Source: Paenibacillus xylanilyticus (GTDB lineage Bacteria; Bacillota; Bacilli; Paenibacillales; Paenibacillaceae). Taken from it: a DNA stretch of 64,000 bases. Positions within the stretch are counted from its first letter, which is position 1, and every line of letters starts with the position of its first letter. Location of the stretch: contig NZ_JABMCB010000197.1 in the NCBI RefSeq assembly GCF_013359935.1, positions 1 through 64,000 on the forward strand, in the 5' to 3' direction. The notes under the pieces were generated by a model. The model was not told where the DNA came from, ran no database searches, and saw only the letters and a list, made by a program, of their open reading frames with translations. Below, piece after piece: positions 52,991-61,125 of this stretch. The translations under genes were made by a program, and so were the position numbers.

Positions 52991-54283
52991 TTATTGAACC
53001 GTTGCCAGACTTTCCTGAATCTGCTTCACTGCGTTATCCAGCGATGCCTTCACATCTTTGCCGCCATCCCATATATCGGTAACAGCTGAAGTGATCGGGC
53101 CCCAGACACTATCCATCGCGGGAAGCGAAGGCATTGGCGTCGAGTTATTGAATTGTTCGAGGAATGCCTTGTTGATCGGATCCTCCTGCACCTTCGGATC
53201 GGCTGCCACGTTGGAGTTGGCTGGAAGTGTACCATTCATTTCAAAGTTGGCCATCTGGGCTTCTTCGTTAGAGAGGAAGGCCGCGAAGAGTTTGGCTGCA
53301 TTTGGGTATTGGGTAAATGCATTCACATAATAGGCTTTGACTCCGGAGAACGATGTCATTGGTTTACCATCGATCGCAGGGAGTGGTGCAACGCCGAAAT
53401 CAATGCCCGCATTGCGATAATCGGCAATGGTCCAAGGACCGTTGATGTCCATAGCCAGCTTACCGCTGGAGAATAGTCCTTTTTTGATATCATAGTTCAC
53501 GTCACCCATCTTGAGCGGCAGCACTTCCGACTTCAGCGTCTGTAAGAACTCTCCACCCTTCTGGGCTCCTTCATTATTCAGACCGAGATCTTCGCTGTTC
53601 ATTCCGTTATCCCCGAAAATATAACCACCCTGTGAAGCCAGGAAGGCATAATTATAATAGAACTGCTGCAATTCCCACATCAGGGCATATTGGTTGGACT
53701 TCACGTCATTAAAGGTTTTGGCGAAGCTGACAATTTCCTCAAAGTTCTTCGGTGCTTCAGGATAAAGCGCCTTGTTATAAAAGAGGGCGTACGTTTCCAC
53801 GCTGTACGGATATCCGTATAAGATGTCCTTAAACGTTACGGCCTTCAGCGCATTTTCACTGGTGTTCGCTACTGTCTCCGCTTCAAAAATATCATTCGGC
53901 AAAATAAGCCCTGCCTCTGAAGCGCTTCCAATCTTATCGTGCGGGAACACAACAACATCTGCTGCCAGGCCTGCCGGGCCATCCGTAGTCAGTTTGGTTA
54001 CCTGATCTGTCGGAGGCAGCTCCTCCATTTTGACGGTTACCCCATACTTTTCTTCAAACTTCTTGGCTCTCTCTTCCACAAAACTCTGTTGGTTCTTATC
54101 TTCCCAGATAACGAGGGTAGCGCCTTCTTCCGGCTGAAGGTTCTCAGCTGTCAGCTCTACAACCTCCCCTGCATTCTCGCCCCCCGTCCCCGTAGTAGGA
54201 GAGGTGCTTCCGCCTCCAGCAGAGCACGCGGCCAGTGTAAAGGCCATCATAACGGACAATGTTGCCCCTTGCCATTTTCTCAT
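52991..54283 (-). CDS. malE: Maltodextrin/cyclodextrin-binding lipoprotein MalE
   Basis: The 430-residue protein has a lipobox (FTLAACSAG, Cys about residue 20), a Gly/Thr/Ser linker and a family 1 solute-binding fold (ATLVIWEDKNQQ..., ...FSGVKAYYVNAF). It captures maltodextrins or cyclodextrins made by the secreted CGTase and hands them to MalFG. AAGGGGAC precedes ATG. It is the first gene of the operon. Its upstream region carries the CAAACGTTTG operator and is shared with the divergent regulator gene. Confidence 0.92.
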   Translation of the reverse strand: MRKWQGATLSVMMAFTLAACSAGGGSTSPTTGTGGENAGEVVELTAENLQPEEGATLVIWEDKNQQSFVEERAKKFEEKYGVTVKMEELPPTDQVTKLTTDGPAGLAADVVVFPHDKIGSASEAGLILPNDIFEAETVANTSENALKAVTFKDILYGYPYSVETYALFYNKALYPEAPKNFEEIVSFAKTFNDVKSNQYALMWELQQFYYNYAFLASQGGYIFGDNGMNSEDLGLNNEGAQKGGEFLQTLKSEVLPLKMGDVNYDIKKGLFSSGKLAMDINGPWTIADYRNAGIDFGVAPLPAIDGKPMTSFSGVKAYYVNAFTQYPNAAKLFAAFLSNEEAQMANFEMNGTLPANSNVAADPKVQEDPINKAFLEQFNNSTPMPSLPAMDSVWGPITSAVTDIWDGGKDVKASLDNAVKQIQESLATVQ

Positions 54284-54384
54284 GTAAAATGTCCCCTTCC
54301 CTCTGTTTGGTTCAAAAATCTTGCGCTTTTCTCCCTTTGGTCTGCGTGTGATGACAGGTTTTGCAATCCATATTCGCTTTGGTA

Positions 54385-54394
54385 CAAACGTTTG
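54385..54394. promoter_or_regulatory. LacI-family operator 1
   Basis: CAAACGTTTG, a perfect palindrome with the central CG required by LacI/GalR-family regulators. It lies about 100 bases upstream of malE. Confidence 0.65.
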
Positions 54395-54471
54395 CTCAGA
54401 TGGACGACAAGTCTACTTCAAAGTTATGTATTCAGGGGGAAACACTCTCGGATGTAAGCAAAAACCACTTA

Positions 54472-54485
54472 TGTAAGCGCTATAA
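54472..54485. promoter_or_regulatory. cre (CcpA) site in the malE-malR gap
   Basis: TGTAAGCGCTATAA matches 13 of 14 consensus positions and resembles the CGTase cre core (AAGCGCTAT). This suggests joint catabolite control of CGTase and transporter. Confidence 0.55.
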
Positions 54486-54522
54486 CAACAATCACATCAT
54501 ACAATACGAGACTTTCTTTGCA

Positions 54523-54532
54523 CAAACGTTTG
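54523..54532. promoter_or_regulatory. LacI-family operator 2
   Basis: CAAACGTTTG in the wider context TGCACAAACGTTTGCACA. It overlaps a candidate malR promoter. It is 138 bases from operator 1, close to 13 helical turns, which would permit looping. Confidence 0.65.
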
Positions 54533-54728
54533 CACAAGCCATATTCGCTCAATTTTACCCATTTTTCTTGTTCTAGATCCAGTAACTTCCTGTTTCCTTG
54601 TTCTGACTCTTTCTTCCTTATTTTTACTTCCCATGCATCCCGTATGCTGCAGTTTGCAATTGATTTATCGAATCTGTTGGATTACCATAGGAGAATGTTG
54701 AAATGATTGATCAGAAGGGATTTTTTAC

Positions 54729-55763
54729 ATGATTACTATCAAAGATATTGCCAAATTGGCGGGTGTCTCCCCTTCTACAGTTTCACGGGTGATTTCCAAC
54801 CATCCCAGAATCAGCACCGAGACGTCTCTCAAAGTGAAGCAAATTATGAAAGAGCTGAATTATCATCCCAATATCATGGCCAAGAGCCTGGTTTCCAAAA
54901 CGACTCAAACCCTTGGCATCATGCTTCCACGCCCTGCAGAAGAGCTGTTTCAGAATTACTTTTTTGGAGAACTGCTGCGGGGAATCATTACGCATGCCAC
55001 CCGCATGAATTACGAATTACTGCTGACCACCGAAACGTCCACTGACAGTGAATTACATGCGATATCCCGCCTGGTTCATGGCCGGAGAGTGGATGGCATT
55101 CTGCTGCTCGGCTCCAAACGGGACGATCCGATCATTTCCTTTTTGGAAGAGGAAAAGTTTCCTTTCGTGCTGATCGGGCGCAGCGAGGCTCATCCGAATG
55201 CACCCATGGTTGATAACGATAATGTGCAGACCGCTTATGATGCGACCCAGCATTTAATCGCCCAGGGGCATAACCGAATCGGATTTGTCAGCGGCCCACC
55301 GGATATTACATTATCGCATGATCGCATGCGAGGGTACGAAAAAGCGCTTGCCGAAGCGGGCCTGCACGCGAATAACGACTGGATTGTGGAAGGCGAGTTT
55401 CTACAGGAGAGCGGATTTCGGGCCATGTCGCTGTTCATGTCCTTGCCGGACAGACCTACTGCGATCGTTGTCATTGATGACAATGTTGCCTTCGGGGTGC
55501 TGAGAGCTCTTGCCGAACTCGGTTACCGTGTGCCGGAAGACATCAGCGTTGTTAGCTTTAACAACATCGCCTTATCGGAACTGGCTTCACCACCGCTAAG
55601 CTCTATTGACATTGGGACCTACCAGCTCGGTTATACTGCAGTTCAAGTTCTGCTAAAAATTCTGAACAGGGAAGCACTGCCTCAAAATCCGGTCATTATT
55701 CCGCATCGTCTGATTGTGCGCGAATCTTCTCTCTTTTCGAAGTCTAAGCCGGCATCCGTTTAA
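54729..55763 (+). CDS. malR: LacI-family regulator of maltodextrin/cyclodextrin genes
   Basis: The 344-residue protein has the LacI helix-turn-helix at 1-46 (TIKDIAKLAGVSPSTVSRVIS, then the hinge helix NIMAKSLVSK). A periplasmic-binding-protein-like effector domain follows (about 60-335, with RRVDGILLLGS and FVSGPPDITLSHDR). It would bind the CAAACGTTTG operators and release them on maltose/maltodextrin. Divergent from malE. GAAGGGA precedes ATG. The name follows context and family; the true inducer is not known. Confidence 0.85.
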   Translation: MITIKDIAKLAGVSPSTVSRVISNHPRISTETSLKVKQIMKELNYHPNIMAKSLVSKTTQTLGIMLPRPAEELFQNYFFGELLRGIITHATRMNYELLLTTETSTDSELHAISRLVHGRRVDGILLLGSKRDDPIISFLEEEKFPFVLIGRSEAHPNAPMVDNDNVQTAYDATQHLIAQGHNRIGFVSGPPDITLSHDRMRGYEKALAEAGLHANNDWIVEGEFLQESGFRAMSLFMSLPDRPTAIVVIDDNVAFGVLRALAELGYRVPEDISVVSFNNIALSELASPPLSSIDIGTYQLGYTAVQVLLKILNREALPQNPVIIPHRLIVRESSLFSKSKPASV

Positions 55764-55791
55764 ACCATTTATGAAGCTCAATGCATCAATG

Positions 55792-55801
55792 CAAACGTTT
55801 G
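55792..55801. promoter_or_regulatory. LacI-family operator 3, in a convergent intergenic region
   Basis: A third perfect CAAACGTTTG, within GCAAACGTTTGT. It lies 29 bases past the malR stop, where no gene starts. It may be an auxiliary looping operator or chance. Confidence 0.45.
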
Positions 55802-55844
55802 TCCTATTTGGACCAAGATGCTGCAAATTAAAGGTCTCTGGCAG

Positions 55845-55880
55845 AAAAAAAAGAAGCCGCACACATGCGGCTTCCTGTTT
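55845..55880. terminator. Bidirectional terminator between malR and the SDR gene
   Basis: GAAGCCGC pairs with GCGGCTTC. An eight-A run lies on the left and CTGTTT on the right, so the stronger T-tract is for the minus-strand SDR gene. Confidence 0.8.
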
Positions 55881-55915
55881 ACATACCGTAATTCCTATTT
55901 CATTCCGTTCTCGGA

Positions 55916-56674
55916 TTAATAAGAGTTCCAGCCTGAATCGGCTTCAATCACCGTTCCGTTCACGAAGCTGGACTCATCCGAACCGAGGAACAGGGCTACC
56001 TTGGCAATTTCTTCACTTGTTCCTATGCGCGGGTTAATCGCCATGCCCAGCTGCTGTCTGGACGCACCGAATTGGCTGATCCCTGCCATGGAGGAACTGA
56101 TATTTGTTGCTACCCCACCCGGAGCGATGGCGTTGCAGCGAATGCCCTGCCCTGCATACATAAACCCTGTATTTTTGGTAAGGCCGACCACAGCATGCTT
56201 CGATGCCGTATATGCAGCTCCCGCACGGCCACCATGCAATCCGCCTGCCGAAGCAACGTTAACAATGACACCGTTTTGCTTCTCCAGGAAGATGGGAAGG
56301 ACTTTGCGCGTAGTACGCATTACACTTGTGGTATTCACTGCAAAGAGGCGCTCCCACTTTTCATCTGTTATCTCAGCAGCCGGCTCCATGCCGTCCATAA
56401 TCCCTGCATTGTTCACCAGAATGTCTACGGTACCGTACGTGCTGACCGTTGTATCAATCAGGTTTTGCACATCTTCCTCTTTGGCCACATTGGCCAGAAC
56501 CACGATGGCTTCTCCGCCTTGGGCTTTGATCTCATTGACGACCGTCTGTGCGGATTCTTCGTTAATATCTGAAACAACCACTTTGGCACCCTCTTGTGCA
56601 TACAACGTGGCGATTGCTTTCCCCATACCTGAACCTGCGCCTGTAACCACAGCTACTTTATCTTGAAGTTTCAT
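55916..56674 (-). CDS. Short-chain dehydrogenase/reductase
   Basis: The 252-residue classical SDR has TGAGSGMG (11-18, cofactor loop), NNAG (88-91), Asn114, Ser142, Tyr155 and Lys159 (YTASK). The Asp at position 36 (VVVSDIN) favours NAD+ over NADP+. The substrate is unknown. It is transcribed away from the TetR-type gene across a 190-base gap with a candidate operator. GGAGGA precedes ATG. TetR-controlled SDR pairs often handle xenobiotics or alcohols. Confidence 0.88.
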   Translation of the reverse strand: MKLQDKVAVVTGAGSGMGKAIATLYAQEGAKVVVSDINEESAQTVVNEIKAQGGEAIVVLANVAKEEDVQNLIDTTVSTYGTVDILVNNAGIMDGMEPAAEITDEKWERLFAVNTTSVMRTTRKVLPIFLEKQNGVIVNVASAGGLHGGRAGAAYTASKHAVVGLTKNTGFMYAGQGIRCNAIAPGGVATNISSSMAGISQFGASRQQLGMAINPRIGTSEEIAKVALFLGSDESSFVNGTVIEADSGWNSY

Positions 56675-56709
56675 CTCATGTATCCTCCTTTGTGTATTCG
56701 TTTACAATA

Positions 56710-56735
56710 AGTTAACAAACAAATGTTCATTAACT
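56710..56735. promoter_or_regulatory. Candidate TetR operator
   Basis: AGTTAACAAAC and GTTCATTAACT form an imperfect inverted repeat with 9 of 11 matching positions and a 4-base spacer. It lies just downstream of a minus-strand promoter (TTGAAG, 18 bases, TATACT; 56769-56774 and 56745-56750) for the SDR gene. Confidence 0.55.
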
Positions 56736-56866
56736 CCTATCCTTAGTATAATAAGTCATAGCGTTTCACTTCAATCAGTAAAAGCTTGTCCAGTTGTACG
56801 TTAAACAACACTTATAAGCCTGAATGTACTTTAAAAGATAGAGTAAACTGGAGAGGAGAAAAATAG

Positions 56867-57463
56867 ATGTCTGAAATTCCGAATTCCATGGATCGAAGAA
56901 TCAAGAAATCAAAAGCTGCATTGAAGGATGCACTCATCCATTTGATGCAAAAACATGCCTTTAAAGAAATTTCTATTACGGATATTGTGCAGCGAGCCGA
57001 CCTAAATCGAGGTACTTTCTACAGACATTATCAGTACAAGGAAGACCTGTTCAACGAAATCATCGATGATGTGATACAGGATCTGGTGACTTCTTTTCGC
57101 AAACCCTATCAGGGTATGAAAGAGTTCGAGGTTGGTCTGATGCCGTCTTCGGCAATCACCATATTTGAGCATGTGCACCAGCACGCACAATTCTACACGC
57201 TGGTTGTGAAATCAGAGGCTTCTTCCAACTTTCAACGCATGATCTGTGATGTTCTTCGGGATCTCTCCTTACAGGATCTGAATCACATCTTCCCGCAGCA
57301 CATTAACCCTGAACTGCTGGCAAGCTACCAGTCTCATGCGATATTCGGCATGATCTTGGAGTGGATCAGACAGGATTTCAAGCACAGCCCCGTCTACATG
57401 GCCGAGGAGTTGTTCAAGATCATTCATTACAGGCCTGACAACGTCTTGTTGAAAGAAAATTAA
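56867..57463 (+). CDS. TetR-family transcriptional regulator
   Basis: The 198-residue protein has an N-terminal TetR helix-turn-helix (ITDIVQRADLNRGTFYRHY, about residues 37-55) and a helical ligand/dimerisation domain (about 75-195). That domain resembles the TetR C-terminal type seen in dihydroxyacetone-kinase-regulator-like proteins. It is divergent from the SDR gene and probably represses it from the operator at 56710. GAGAGGAG precedes ATG. Confidence 0.85.
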   Translation: MSEIPNSMDRRIKKSKAALKDALIHLMQKHAFKEISITDIVQRADLNRGTFYRHYQYKEDLFNEIIDDVIQDLVTSFRKPYQGMKEFEVGLMPSSAITIFEHVHQHAQFYTLVVKSEASSNFQRMICDVLRDLSLQDLNHIFPQHINPELLASYQSHAIFGMILEWIRQDFKHSPVYMAEELFKIIHYRPDNVLLKEN

Positions 57464-57539
57464 TATCGCTATACTTCCCTATAGTATGTTGATCGAGAGG
57501 AATTTCAAGAAAGCTTTTCCCACCAAAATGATGTAAATA

Positions 57540-57590
57540 CATTCCTGTAATTTCTGGTATTTATATGTTAGGTTATCCAATGGAATAAAA
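57540..57590 (+). promoter_or_regulatory. Promoter region conserved with the paralogue at 45208
   Basis: The same ordered blocks (ATTCCTGTAAT, TATGTTAG, TTATCCA, TGGAATAAAA) as at 45128-45180. Confidence 0.5.
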
Positions 57591-57614
57591 ACTAAAGGAG
57601 GATGACAATTACAA

Positions 57615-58148
57615 GTGAAGAAGTCGTGGATTATATCATTGCTTACCAGTTTTGTTTTGATTGGCGGAGTGCTTCTCTCTCCAGCAGCTTCTGCCAATGC
57701 AGCCAATGCAGCAACCTCTACATATTCAGATCAGAGTTATGAAGAATTTAAAGAGTACACTACTCAGTTATTTGCTCTTGAAACTTATGAGGCCAAAGCC
57801 TTTACCGCTTTGGAAAGCATCGACACCCAGGTAACTTCAACGAATCGCAAGTCCATGTATCTTAAACTTACAAATACGGTGATCCCCAATTATACGAAAT
57901 TGGTATCCAAGGCAAAACAAATCAAGCCTACCAACCCGAAAATCAAGAAAATCCACGACATATTTATCAAGGCAAGCTACACTCAGCTCGAGGGGTACCT
58001 CCTGTACCAAAAGGCAGTATCCAAGAACAAAGTGAATTACACGTTACTAAAACAGGGTAATGCCAAAGTAAACACCGCTGGTGTTCTAATGGAGCAATGT
58101 GAAGAACAGTTATACGCTTATGCAAGAAGTTTGGGGTATGGCAGCTAG
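57615..58148 (+). CDS. Secreted helical protein (paralogue B)
   Basis: The GTG start at 57615 gives (M)KKSWIISLLTSFVLIGGVLL, a signal peptide homologous to that of paralogue A. The AAAGGAGG at 57594-57601 is 13 bases away, unusually far. The 177-residue product has a signal peptide to about residue 32 and a helical domain containing NRKSMYLKLTNTVIPNYTK and ASYTQLEGYLLYQKAVSKNK. Function is unknown. Duplication with paralogue A brackets the starch block. Confidence 0.7.
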   Translation: MKKSWIISLLTSFVLIGGVLLSPAASANAANAATSTYSDQSYEEFKEYTTQLFALETYEAKAFTALESIDTQVTSTNRKSMYLKLTNTVIPNYTKLVSKAKQIKPTNPKIKKIHDIFIKASYTQLEGYLLYQKAVSKNKVNYTLLKQGNAKVNTAGVLMEQCEEQLYAYARSLGYGS

Positions 58149-58170
58149 TACCTATCTTCATGAAACCCAG

Positions 58171-58215
58171 AAAAGCGACCATTCCCATGCTTAATGGAGA
58201 ATAGTCGCTTCTTTC
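58171..58215. terminator. Bidirectional terminator
   Basis: AAAAGCGACcATTCCC pairs with GGAGAATaGTCGCTT, flanked by AAAA on the left and CTTTC on the right. It serves paralogue B and the telA operon. Confidence 0.75.
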
Positions 58216-58266
58216 TAACCATACATAAAGATAACAATCTACGGCGTATTTATTTCTCTCTTATGA

Positions 58267-59406
58267 TTACAGCCCCAGCTTCTGCCCTTTCTCCAACCGC
58301 TGGATCTGCTGCTCGCCGGTGTCAGCAAGCTCACGAAACTGGATAATCGTCTCCCGCATTCTTGGCAGAGCTTCCTGCTTATAAAGACTGATGGAGTCAA
58401 GCGCAGACAGCACATCGGTGAACGCCTGTTTCATCGTATCCACGGAGATGCTGGCATCATACGCCTGCTTCTGAATAGCAATCCCCTGATCCTTCAGCAT
58501 TTTGGACGTGCCTGCAATCAGGTCATTGGTCGTCTGATTGAGCAGCTCGATCTTCTGCAAAACAATCTTCTGATTGTATAGCGCACTGGCAACGGTTACG
58601 GCAATTTTCAATGCCGAGATCGTCACGTTCTTGGCCCGATCGACTCCGCGGATCAATTCCTTGTTGTTGCGGATAACCACCTCAATTGCCATGATGCCCT
58701 GCTGATTTACGACCAGCATCTGCTGGAGATCCATGACACGCTGTCGCAGCGGGAACAGAACCTCTTCGGTGATAAAACGGACCTTCTCCGGGTCTTCATT
58801 CCGGACCTTGGCGGCCTCGATCTGTCCGTCAATCGACTCATCCATAAGCACACCAAGCTGGATTTCTTTTTGCAGCCGTTTGGTCAGTTCTCGCAGCGTC
58901 TGCTGCTCAATCTCCAACGTTGTATTGTCGTTCCGAAGTATGGCTCTGCCTTTGTCCAGGGAAGTTACGATGTCAGCGATGACCGCATCGGCCTTCTGGT
59001 ATTTGAGAAAATAGGCCCGCAGCGGATTGAACAACTTGCCAAGGAATCCGGTCTTGGCGAAGTCGACCACGCTGGGGTCGAGATCCTTCAACTGCATGTG
59101 CAGCTCGGTCAGGCCTTTGGCAACCTGACCGCCTTCGTCTCCTGTCTTGGACAGATGTCCAACAGAGACTTGAAGCAGCGCGTTTTTCTCCGAAGAGGAT
59201 CTCATCGTGTTCATGCCAAAGCCTTCAATGGATTGCAAAATCTCCTTGCGTTTATCCAGTGACTCCAAATCCAGCGACATGATCATCTCCACGTTGGCGT
59301 TTGCCACTTGCTGCAGCTCTGCCACCTCGGCCGGGACGGGCTTCACCTCTTCCTCTATGACCTTCTGAATTTCCTTCTGGCTGGGTATCTCCATCGAAAA
59401 CGACAT
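58267..59406 (-). CDS. telA: TelA/YaaN-family toxic-anion-resistance protein
   Basis: The 379-residue soluble protein is almost wholly helical and belongs to the TelA family linked to tellurite, nisin and bacteriocin resistance (SLDKGRAILRNDNTTLE, LGKLFNPLRAYFLKYQKAD). Its mechanism is not settled. It is the last gene of an operon with xpaC and a vWA protein. The same xpaC-telA pair occurs in Bacillus (xpaC-yaaN). ATG 59406 lies 18 bases after the vWA gene. Confidence 0.88.
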   Translation of the reverse strand: MSFSMEIPSQKEIQKVIEEEVKPVPAEVAELQQVANANVEMIMSLDLESLDKRKEILQSIEGFGMNTMRSSSEKNALLQVSVGHLSKTGDEGGQVAKGLTELHMQLKDLDPSVVDFAKTGFLGKLFNPLRAYFLKYQKADAVIADIVTSLDKGRAILRNDNTTLEIEQQTLRELTKRLQKEIQLGVLMDESIDGQIEAAKVRNEDPEKVRFITEEVLFPLRQRVMDLQQMLVVNQQGIMAIEVVIRNNKELIRGVDRAKNVTISALKIAVTVASALYNQKIVLQKIELLNQTTNDLIAGTSKMLKDQGIAIQKQAYDASISVDTMKQAFTDVLSALDSISLYKQEALPRMRETIIQFRELADTGEQQIQRLEKGQKLGL

Positions 59407-59424
59407 CCAAACTCCCCCTTAAAT

Positions 59425-61113
59425 TTACATCTGCACGTTAAACAGATTTCCGATCTTGTACACGACATCGTCGGTATCGGCGTTGATGCTGGCCGCTTCG
59501 TTAATGCTGGAGATGCTCTCCAGAGCCTTGATGTCTGCGTTGTATCCGATCGTGTAGATTGGCACTTGATATGTCTCTACCAGTTCACGAATATCCTTCA
59601 GTGTATGTCCTTCGTTGGTCTCCCCATCACTCAGCACAAAAATCAGCGGCTTCACGTTCGGATCAGCGGCCATATAGTCCTCCAGCATCTTCATCGCTAC
59701 AACGATGCCATCAAAGGTCGCCGTACCGCCGCCTGCTTGCAAACTATCCACGGACCCCACGAACATGGACTGTTGGTTGGTATCATACTTGGCAATCGGC
59801 AGGTTTACGGTTACGCCACTGGAATACGAAACGAGGCCAATGCTGTTGTCCGTGCCCAGATATTTCTGACCTTTGCGGAGGGATTCCTTCAGCCGATTCA
59901 GCGGCTCGCCATCCATGCTTCCGGATACGTCGGTCACGAATACAGCCGCGATCGGTTTGCTGCCGTTCTTTTTCTCTTTCCATACTTTCTGTGCGGACAA
60001 TAACGTGCCACCATCGACGGTCGCCAGCTCGGACTTGTAGTCCTGCAAACCGTTAAATCCGAACTCTTCTGCCGACTGCTGATATTTCGCCTGGGTGACA
60101 AATTCCGCAAACTTTTGGATGATCTCCTGTTTGTTCTCCGGCAGCTGCCCCAGTGCATACAGCGGACTGTCATGCCTTACGCCAAATGGTGTAAAGACAT
60201 ATCCGCTTTTCAGATCAGCGGTGTTAACATACGTTTGGTATTCGAGCACAAAGGCGTCCAGTCGACCTGATTTCGCCGCTTCACGCATCTGAATGGTTGT
60301 GGAAGCCGTAAACGGTACGTTGGCCTGGAATTTCTCAAAGCCTTCAATCGCTTTCTCCCCCAGCGGATTGGAGCTATCGTACGTATTCAGCGCTGTCACG
60401 AGAAAATTAAGCCCTGTAGAGCTGGCAAACGGATCGGTATACCCCATTGCGAGTTCATTATTGGCAATCGCTTCGGTGACCGTTTTTACATTGACGGAAC
60501 CGTACGTGTCAACGAGCGAATCATATTTCGCTTTGGAAATAACAATCCCGGGGACATTCCCCACCAGGCGTTCGGATACCTTTTCGGTCTTCACACCGCT
60601 TGCGGCAACCATCTCTCCCCACAGTTCATTGGAAGGCGTGTATGCATCGGGTACGTATTTGCCGGACTTGATGTAATCGGCTGCTGTTCCGGATGCAATA
60701 TTGCGGATCTTTACCGATACCGGTTGACCGCCCACTGTAATGTTAGCCTTGTTGAATTCTTCACTGACCTCGGTTAGCCAGCCGTCTGCCCCAGTCCCGG
60801 ATTTTTCGATGGACGAGAAAATTTCGACATACTCATTCGTCGTATTCTCAACGGTAATCGGGAACTTGGAGATGTCCGGCAGCGATTCTGCCACATCAAC
60901 CGGATCCAGATCGATCTGTCCCTTCACGGGTTCAGCCGTTGCTGGTGCAATGTCCGCATACAACTTGCCCAACTCTTTGCCTGCGTTCTCCGTTGTCACC
61001 TGTGTACTGGATTTACCGAAGTTCGATGTCAGTGTGATTCCCGCATAGACCAGGCCGAACACAAGTACCAACATCACAACCGATATGAAAAAAAACTTCC
61101 CTTTCTTCGCCAT
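59425..61113 (-). CDS. Membrane-anchored vWA-domain protein with solute-binding-like region
   Basis: The 562-residue protein has an N-terminal signal anchor (about residues 7-28) and a region resembling extracellular solute-binding domains (about 80-360). The C-terminal von Willebrand A domain (about 390-560) has a MIDAS site DVSGSMDG at 395-402, a Thr in GGGTATF and SDGETNEG. vWA domains bind partners through a metal. It sits between xpaC and telA and probably forms part of a cell-envelope stress complex outside the membrane. Confidence 0.82.
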   Translation of the reverse strand: MAKKGKFFFISVVMLVLVFGLVYAGITLTSNFGKSSTQVTTENAGKELGKLYADIAPATAEPVKGQIDLDPVDVAESLPDISKFPITVENTTNEYVEIFSSIEKSGTGADGWLTEVSEEFNKANITVGGQPVSVKIRNIASGTAADYIKSGKYVPDAYTPSNELWGEMVAASGVKTEKVSERLVGNVPGIVISKAKYDSLVDTYGSVNVKTVTEAIANNELAMGYTDPFASSTGLNFLVTALNTYDSSNPLGEKAIEGFEKFQANVPFTASTTIQMREAAKSGRLDAFVLEYQTYVNTADLKSGYVFTPFGVRHDSPLYALGQLPENKQEIIQKFAEFVTQAKYQQSAEEFGFNGLQDYKSELATVDGGTLLSAQKVWKEKKNGSKPIAAVFVTDVSGSMDGEPLNRLKESLRKGQKYLGTDNSIGLVSYSSGVTVNLPIAKYDTNQQSMFVGSVDSLQAGGGTATFDGIVVAMKMLEDYMAADPNVKPLIFVLSDGETNEGHTLKDIRELVETYQVPIYTIGYNADIKALESISSINEAASINADTDDVVYKIGNLFNVQM

Positions 61114-61125
61114 AGATGCAACCCC

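Larger units (their letters stand above)
54284..54728. promoter_or_regulatory. Divergent malE-malR control region
   Basis: This 445-base gap contains two perfect CAAACGTTTG palindromes and a cre-like site. CCATATTCGCT occurs beside each operator (54369 and 54538). A malR promoter, TTGCAC (54518)-N18-TATTCG, would overlap the second operator, giving autorepression. A clear malE promoter was not resolved. No small gene is visible. Confidence 0.6.

Noticed and set aside
54428..54470. GATGTAAGCAAAAACC as a further cre site
   Set aside because: Lacks the central CG required by CcpA.
56001..56666. 221-residue plus-strand open frame
   Set aside because: Antisense to the SDR gene with its complete catalytic tetrad.
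57602..57745. 45-codon frame from the ATG abutting AAAGGAGG
   Set aside because: Zero spacing to the ribosome site and a Cys/Ser-rich nonsense product; considered chance.
59308..60056. Plus-strand frames of 165-231 residues
   Set aside because: Antisense to vWA and telA genes whose domains are clear.
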